A stretch of DNA of 64,000 bases from Blasia pusilla (Eukaryota; Marchantiophyta; Marchantiopsida; Blasiales). Within the stretch, counting starts at the first letter, position 1, and each line of letters starts with the position of its first letter. The stretch is taken from NCBI GenBank assembly GCA_050084515.1, contig CM114274.1, forward strand, positions 40,920,001 through 40,984,000. Reading direction: 5' to 3'. The notes below the pieces were generated by a model. That model did no database searches and was not told the DNA's origin. It was given only the letters and a program-made list of their open reading frames with translations. Made by a program: the position numbers and the translations under genes. This document shows, piece by piece, positions 57,450-64,000 of the stretch.

Positions 57450-60060
57450 GCTAATTCCAATTTTAGAGTAAAGTTGGTCATGTGAGTTTTTTTTACTTTG
57501 ATTTTAAATAAGAAAGATATGAGGGGTGGAGGGAATATGATATATGAAGGTAGGTAAGTGAGTTCCCTCGATGGAAAGCCCTTAGAGTTGCTTGTGTGTG
57601 TTTTTTTTGTCATTTTTTCATTCAAAAGATTGTGTGCAAAAGTTGTCCATTTTTAGTTGAGTGTGGATGGTAGTGGGTAGATGTCTGATAATATTATTGT
57701 AGCTAGAGACAATGCTCGCGTGTAGCGTCCATGGGAGAACGTTGCATGTCTAGAAAGAGAGAAGAAGAGAAACTCTAAACATGCAGCCTCCGAGGATTGT
57801 TGAGTTATGGCAATTAGGATATGGCACAAGCTAGGTCGAAACCGCGTAGACTTAGGTCACGTGGAGTAGCAATTAAATCTTGAGAGTACACTGGGTTGGA
57901 ATTGAGAATATAGAGAAGGGCTATAGGAAACCATGCCAAAGTTAACTAAGTAGGGAATGTATTTGCAAGCATTAGATACTTAGACGAGATCAAGAGGAAG
58001 ATATTATGGCTCTAGTAGTAAATAACAATATGTGGGCATTGTCGTGTAGGAAGCCTTATTAGCACATATGGACAGAAGTGACATGAGATAGGAAAAACCT
58101 ACGGATGAGTTCAAGAAGATAGATGTTATATAGGACAATGTGATTGAGTACGAAGTATTCCAATTTGACAAGGGATGAATGTGGTTGAGTGCATGAAGAA
58201 ATGGAGCTCTAACAAAAGTATGCCAAGCAAGAGAAAGTGCACCGTTCAAGCTTAGGTATAGTTGGATGCACTTGATAGTATTGCATAAGCATTAAAAGGG
58301 CGAGTGCATGCATTATCGCAAGCGTGGAGTCGAGAGTGTCGGGATAGTTAAGAGGAGAGGCCACGTTAGAGGGAGGAATTTGGGTAGCAAAGGTGGGTTC
58401 CATAAAGAGTTTCTCCCAAGGAGTAAGTGGTAGCGTAGCATGTTCATATAAGATGCCATGTTGCGAACTTATAACCAAACGAATGCCAAACAAAACATCA
58501 TAACTTTAGCGGGCTCACGTTAGGATGGTTGCGCTTTGGAGAGGTCTCCTAGAAGAGTTGCAAGAGACAAAATGCCCGAATAGAGTTTGTTTGTTTCAAA
58601 CGTTTATGGTTGCAACCAAGAAACGTGGACCAAATGTGAACCAAGACTTGAGAGAAGTCGAGTCTACAAAGGTTGGTTGCCAAAGAGGTGAGAACCAAAT
58701 TTGAAAAGCGAATAGCGTTTCGGGTTTTTTGACTGTGTTTTGGACCATAACGTTTAGTCTCAAGATGCATTTGGGACAAGTAATGTGATGTTGGAAAGCT
58801 TACATAAAGCCAGTTTCAACGTACCAAAAATATCAGAAAATGCACGAGCATAGACTGAGATATTGGCCGAAAATGATTGTTTGAGGAGTTGGGATGAGGG
58901 GCCAAAAAGATGGGCTCGATTGTCTTTTCGCCAGAGTTAGGGGGAGGGCAGAGATCCCCAATAGTATTAGTAAGGGGGAGTATCCCCAAGGATACTAGGG
59001 ATCCAAACCCCACTTTGGGGCGCCATAGGGCGACTCGAGGGCACGAAATGGAGAAGGAATTTGGTTCCGGGACTCATAACCCAACAGTGGTCCAAGAAAT
59101 GTTGCATGTGGACAAAGTCCATGTCCGTGGACTTATGTCTGTCTTATTGAAGGACTTGTGCATATGGGCCCCACCTTTCCAATCTTTCTCATTCCTCTTA
59201 CTTGCCTTCATGTTCCATACTCCCGCGTTTCTTCCACCCTCCACCTCCACTCCCTCTTCCCTCATTGCTCCACTCCTCTTCTCCTTATCCTTTCCTTGCC
59301 TTCCATCATAGAATATAAGTGTGGGTCCCACCTCTTGGCACTCATGTCTATGGACATGTCTAGACTTGTCTGTCTTAAGGAAGGACTTGTCCATTTTTGT
59401 GCAACCATGGGTCCAAAAGAGTGAATTTTGAACATCACACTTGGATTCCAACTTGCGATTAATTTTAGTGAGTCTTGGTTAGAGACTCATTCGAGTTTTA
59501 TTAGACAATTAGAAATGCCAAACATGCAAATGCTATTTGAAGTCCCTACACTAACGAGAAAGTCTGTCCCAAGTCTAGATTCCTTGTATTGTACAGCAAG
59601 GAACTAGGAAGATTGAGCTTGATGAAAAGCCGAGTCGAGAGCCCAGTGAGTGGGAGCGCTGATTGATCCAGACTCAACTAACTTGAGTGCATGTTTGGAT
59701 GCAGATCAGTAATGAGAGCATGTCATAGTGAACGTACGCTTGTGCAATACGGAAGATCGACGTTCAAGGAGAGACGGCACACGTCACCTGGTTTCATAGC
59801 TAATCCTTGGTGAGTGTGAACTTGGGGTCGGGGGAAATCTGGATGTTTGAGAAGAACTCAAGGTAGCAGGGAGACCTGGACGCTTGGGGAAGAACGCAAA
59901 AAAAAAGGAGGAGATTTGAGAAGTCGAGGGTTTGAATATAGCGACTAAGGGCGAAGAACCAAGGAAACATTGAGTCAAGCAAAAAAGCCGAGAGAGAAAC
60001 CAATGAATGACCGCAAGCCAGAGGAGGAGACAGTGACTCCCAAAGTGCCAAGCCTTAGAT
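57450..60060. other. Unassigned interval
   Basis: The plus strand is purine-rich at 57660-58900. A purine tract TTAGGGGGAGGGCAGAG at about 58937 may be a retrotransposon relic. A direct repeat of about 45 bp (GTCTGTCTTA..GAAGGACTTG) lies at 59140-59162 and 59367-59391. No gene recognised. Confidence 0.4.
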
Positions 60061-60139
60061 ATGAGAATTTCCTATGCTGGCTTGGGAGGATCCAATGTCG
60101 ACCATGTTGTTGGAGGTGGCCACTAGGGTGAGCCAGACT

Positions 60140-60850
60140 CCTTTGTTTTCTGCCAAGGAGTTGGCAACGTTGGGAGTTGGACCAACAGAGGTGTTCCGGC
60201 TGGCCGCCACATTGTGTGAGCGTGGAGAGGTGACTGCCTCTTGTTCATAGGTAGTTGTGGAAGTGGTGGACTTACCCTCAGAGTAGGTGCTCGGGACGTC
60301 CCTAATTGAGTCATGGCATGCGGCAGCGGCGAAGTTGTTAGATATGCCAGCTCGACCGACCATAGAGCGAGCCATGATCACACCAAGTGTGGTGTTGTTG
60401 GATACCCAAAAAGGAGTGTTTTTCTTGGTTAGTCCCACAGGTACTGTGTACCACCCGTAATACGTCTTACTTGATTTAGGAGCGAAACCCTTGATGTTAG
60501 TGAAGGCAGCGTGTTTGGCGTTGGGTTTATGGAAAGGCGACATTGAGCATTTTCCCTTTCAGATATAGACCTCTATTGGGGGCGTATCACCCACGTAGTA
60601 CATGACTCGACAAGAGTTGGTGGTTAGACTCCAACCAAAGCATGAGTCGGATAGCGCAATGGTGCGCACTGGCGTGATTACGATAACGGTAGAGTTGTAT
60701 GATATGTTGGTAGGGAGTACAGTGTTGTATTCCCCTGGATTCATTCTGGATTGCTGGGAGGAGACGGTTTCTTATCGGCTAAGGTGGAGATCAGGTGATG
60801 GACGGATGAGCCATCTACCGGTGTTTTTTGGAGGGAATAGTGGTGGTTGA
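60140..60850 (+). pseudogene. Gypsy aspartic-protease region relic (copy 3)
   Basis: The plus frames read VGPTEVFRLAATLCERGE, LDMPARPTIERAMITPSVVL, VLLDLGAKPLML (catalytic D-S-G changed to D-L-G), YMTRQELVVRLQPKHESDSA and YDMLVGSTVLYSPGFILDCW. These parallel copy 1 from 53770 down to about 53090. Stops interrupt it. The open frame on the opposite strand (60543-60055) is a shadow. Confidence 0.75.
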
Positions 60851-60929
60851 CCATGTGAAGATATGGTGACCACGTTGGCAACATTCGTTAGGCAAACGTG
60901 GAGTTGTGCCTATGTTTGGAGCAAGGTAC

Positions 60930-61010
60930 GAGAGTGTTAGATCTCTTCAGAGGGATCAATACGGTGGGTTGATGCAGTGTTGTAGTGTTGCAGGGACGAT
61001 GGCACCAAAA
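60930..61010 (+). pseudogene. Methyltransferase motif I fragment (copy 3)
   Basis: After the protease region the plus frame reads RVLDLFRGINTVG, matching motif I of copies 1 and 2 (RVLELFGGITTGL; VLDLFGGISIGL). Homology is lost within about 20 codons, where the internal deletion begins. Short, so this rests on position as much as on sequence. Confidence 0.55.
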
Positions 61011-61087
61011 GTGCTAGATGTGCATAGGATAGAAGATCATGTCAGGTACATATGTGTGTGTTGTTTGAAGTTAGGGGGGCAAACTGC

Positions 61088-61665
61088 CAGCTAGGGGGGC
61101 GGTTGTGGGGTCTTGATGTATATGCGTGAGTGTATTTCATCTATGTGTGGATCTACTCGTATGTTGGGGAAGATCGGTGTTGTGTGGTGGATAGATATGA
61201 CCATCGATGTGTATGCGCACGATAGCTGTCACATCTTATCTCGATGAAGGTAGAGTCTATCGCATCGACGATATAGAGAGTCAACCGGTTGTTAGGATGT
61301 AACTTTGTCCCGATACAAAGGATAAGGATGGCAACAGGTATGTTGTGTCAAGAACGTCATTTATGGCGATTTCCCTATTCCCTCATAGCGGAGGGTGGAT
61401 GTCGTTTGATATGCCGATGTAGATTCATGACTAGAGTTTTAGGCCGGGTGAGCCGTTTTTACTACTCCAATTTTGTTTGAGCCGTTTTTACTACTCCAAT
61501 TTTATTGTGGGGTCTTTGTGTATATGCGTGAGTGTATTTCATTTATATGTGGATCTACCTGTATGTTGGGGAAGATCGATGTTGTATGGTGTGTAGATGT
61601 GACCAAAGATGTGGGTTGTGTAGCGATGTGTATGCGCACAATACACGCCTATTGTGGACTATAAA
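61088..61665 (+). repeat. Purine tract, LTR-tail copy and shortened LTR (copy 3)
   Basis: CCAGCTAGGGGGG at 61088 is followed by a ~120-bp segment ending GTGTATGCGCACGATA. Then, 2 bp on, comes TGTCACATCTTA, an LTR-start-like sequence. The segment recurs 402 bp later (TGTGGGGTCTT at 61105 and 61507) and ends GTGTATGCGCACAATA. A 27-bp direct duplication around GAGCCGTTTTTACTACTCCA lies at 61450-61503. The layout mirrors that of copy 1's 3' end. Confidence 0.6.
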
Positions 61666-62188
61666 ATGGGTGCAGGCTTGGCCAGCTCGAGTGTACATTA
61701 TGGGCTTGATAGGCTCAAGGATGGGCTCAGGGAAGGGTATCCGAGCCCGAACGAACATGACAAACATAAGTCAAAAGATATGGACATGTTCACGAATACA
61801 AACTTTGTCCGTGTGTAATCTTGAGTATAGCTCTTTAGACTATAGAGTTATGATATTCTATTCACTATCATGGATCTTGTGAGTTGCATGTTTAATCCCC
61901 TAAAATAATAAGAATAAATTTCCTAAAGCGCCCTTGATTAGAATGAGATCCTTATTATCATTGAAGACTCACTCCATTCTCAATAGTGGATCATGATATA
62001 TATCTCATTAGAGTCATAAAACCTATCTTTTCCCTTGGTTCAATCCCAACCCTGGAGATATTGTGGTTCAAGTCTCAGATTTTATGGCTCTTGCAAACTA
62101 CTATCAATGATAGATGAAGGGATTTGGTATAATCGCAAAGGCACTAATTTTGTTGATGAGGATTGATGAGTCTTGATCAGTAGTAGTT

Positions 62189-62960
62189 TTGATTTGCGGA
62201 GATAATATGGAGAGAGAATTATTCACAACTCAAGGATATGTTGATATCCTTCCCGATCTTGAGGAGACCTATATATTATCATCCATTCTAGTTATATATT
62301 GGATTATGTTGGGTCTAGGAACGATGTTGAATCATAAAGATAATAAGGAGAAGGATTTTGGTGCTCCATATGCAAGTTATTTGGAGAATGTTGTGGAGGG
62401 AAAGTATAGTTCCTATGAGCGGAAGTGCTTAGCTTCATTGCCATGTGGCTTGTGAGCCATCTAAGATATTATTAATTCAAGAACCCTTTCATACTCATTA
62501 TTGATTACCATCCATTTTGATGTTGGAGGACAAGCTCTATTTGACAAGCTTATAGGGAAAGTTTCTAGATAGTCAATATTGTTGTAAGAGTATGACTTTG
62601 AAGTTGTTCACTATCCAAGACATCTAAATGAGGATGCAGAAAACTTGAGATGCAACCCATGCACAAACCAGAGAAGTAAGACTAAAGTTGAGTGACAAGA
62701 ATATGGTGTCAAGTTGACATGCATTTTCCTCCTTATTTTTTAAGAGTTTGGATGGTGAGTATTAAAAAACGGACATTCGTGAGGTGTTGGGACATCTATG
62801 AGGATAAGATAGTCTTGGATTACCTATGCATTAGGATCATACCAAGCATGGTTGATGCTAGAGAGCAAGATAGAGTCCTACAACAAGCTTGGAAGCTTAA
62901 GTGGAAAGGGATGCATGCTCTTTGAGTTTGGGAGGATAATTGCATATAAATAGCGCTTCA
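62189..62960 (+). pseudogene. Gypsy RNase H and linker relic
   Basis: The plus frame gives LGLGTMLNHKDNKEKDFGAP, then YSSYERKCLA (RNase H; the first Asp is lost), YDFEVVHYPRHLNEDAENLR, and a linker WDIYEDKIVLDYLCIRIIPS with DRVLQQAWKLKWKGMHAL that precedes the integrase zinc domain in these elements. Related to, but diverged from, the main copy. No methyltransferase part lies nearby on this strand beyond copy 3. Confidence 0.7.
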
Positions 62961-63900
62961 TCCTTTGTAAAGAATATGATTCACAAGAGTTTCTCATGAT
63001 AAGTTAGGTAATTTTGAAGTGAAGCTTACTTGAAGCTTGCTTTAGATTGAATGTTGATTGACGTGATATGCATATTGACATTCCATAACGTATAAACCGA
63101 CATCTAGTTTACAATAGATACAATCATCGTTCAATACTCTAATATCATACTTGCATCCTTAAGGAATCATGGGATTTAGATATTATTCGATTTTAGACTT
63201 TTCACGATCTTTTACTATAATTAACATTAATATGTATCGTTACCTAGTCAATATTTGATTAACGCTATGTTAATTAAATCGTCGTCCTCTAGATGGAAGA
63301 TGGTTTCAAATAGAGAGTTGGATAGACAATCCATAACTCTCTATTCATTGCCAAGTATGTAATGCAAAGAGGATGCTAAGGAGATTCAGACCTACAATTG
63401 TGATGGCAGGTTATGGATTATTGAATTAGATATCATTTTCACCATATTTTTTGCTCCATATTGATAGAGAGCCAAATCTATCATCAATTATTCATGTTGA
63501 TACATTTGAGGTACATGACCTCAATGACTTGGAGGTATGGATGATAGCTTGTTCTTAACAATGAGAACTATATCATGGAGTTATGCCAATGTGACGTTTG
63601 AGACCTTGTCTATTGCTTAACACCGCAATACATTGAGGCATGCAAGTATTAAAGTATGGGTGTTCAAGAGATTTGTAGTCGATCTAAAGGTAGAGGGATT
63701 CAATGACTAACTAGCCTAGTTCCCAATCCCTCCCTTTAAGGGGAGTGATTGGGTGTGTGAAGTCTTCACTGGAGATGTTCTAGGATTCAAAAAATAGATG
63801 GACCTTAGATATTAGAAGAAGGGGCACCTTGAGGGGCTTGGAGCTGCGCTTCATGCCGTACTGAATTCAACAAGTAATTTGAAATGAGGCGAGATTTCGA
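62960..63900. other. Unassigned interval
   Basis: AT-rich with no clear domain. It may include decayed integrase sequence continuing from 62960, but no motif supports this. Confidence 0.35.
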
Positions 63901-63902
63901 AA

Positions 63903-64000
63903 ATGGGAAAGAAGGCGCCAAATCCTCGACCGGGAGTTTACGTCGTCGCATGGTTTCACGGAGGAGAGAGAATCCAGGCGACGGCTCTGGATGGAGTTTG
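63903..64000 (+). CDS. Possible 5' end of a gene running off the window
   Basis: ATG at 63903 opens a frame that stays open to the window edge (32 complete codons, beginning MGKKAPNPRPGVYVVAWFHG). Composition here is GC-richer than the preceding DNA, as at other gene starts in the window. No domain can be named from so short a piece. It may equally be chance. Confidence 0.25.
   Translation, partial: MGKKAPNPRPGVYVVAWFHGGERIQATALDGV

Larger units (their letters stand above)
60061..61665 (+). mobile_element. Truncated Gypsy element with methyltransferase start (copy 3)
   Basis: Plus-strand order is protease region (60140-60850), start of the methyltransferase (about 60930-60995), then a direct jump to the purine tract (61088-61099) and LTR-tail sequences. 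Most of the methyltransferase, and all of the reverse transcriptase, RNase H and integrase are deleted. Same family as copies 1 and 2. Confidence 0.7.

Noticed and set aside
60055-60543. 162-codon minus-strand frame
   Set aside because: It is the antisense of the Gypsy protease region, whose plus-strand reading aligns with two other copies.

Overview
This window looks like nuclear DNA of a land plant, most likely a non-seed plant such as a bryophyte or lycophyte. The evidence is spliced genes with GT-AG introns of 0.2-1.3 kb, a plant thylakoid PsbP-domain protein, a plant-type GT61 glycosyltransferase, a plant-type short-chain dehydrogenase, Helitron ends of the usual plant form (TC...hairpin...CTAG|T) and abundant Copia, Gypsy and Helitron relics. 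The species cannot be fixed from sequence alone.

Layout. 1-5.35 kb has no confident gene: a purine-rich stretch, then GC-richer DNA with hairpins and short tandem repeats. 5.35-12.7 kb is AT-rich repeat DNA with TGACT/AGTCA-dense blocks and decayed glutamine-rich (CAA/CAG) sequence. 12.7-17.5 kb holds a decayed Ty1/Copia element on the minus strand. 17.5-25 kb is mostly unassigned, with several short non-autonomous Helitrons. 25.3-27.2 kb is a broken Pif1-type helicase of Helitron origin, followed by a 5S rRNA-like sequence. 29.3-33.6 kb is a spliced PsbP-domain gene (+). It converges on a two-exon GT61 glycosyltransferase gene (-) at 34.6-36.8 kb, whose intron is built of diverged tandem copies of its own splice-donor region. 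38.8-40.8 kb is a truncated Gypsy element (+). 41.3-43.1 kb is a Helitron Rep-like N-terminal relic (+). 44.66-45.47 kb is a short-chain dehydrogenase exon (+). 47.4-57.4 kb is a 10-kb Ty3/Gypsy element (-) with LTRs. 60.1-61.7 kb is a further truncated relative (+), and 62.2-62.96 kb a Gypsy RNase H fragment.

The outstanding feature is that the 10-kb Gypsy element carries a C5-cytosine DNA methyltransferase domain between protease and reverse transcriptase. The order on the minus strand is gag, protease, methyltransferase, reverse transcriptase, RNase H, integrase, C-terminal tail. Motifs I, IV, VI, VIII and IX/X are recognisable and in canonical order (DNMT3-like, not the permuted DRM order). 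The two truncated relatives carry the same protease-methyltransferase junction, so the domain is an inherited part of this family and not a chance insertion. All three copies are decayed by stop codons and indels. Retrotransposons that captured cytosine methyltransferases are known to me from dinoflagellates and charophyte algae; a land-plant family of this kind would be new to my knowledge.

The three host genes (PsbP-domain, GT61, short-chain dehydrogenase) share no obvious pathway; they are islands in repeat-rich DNA.
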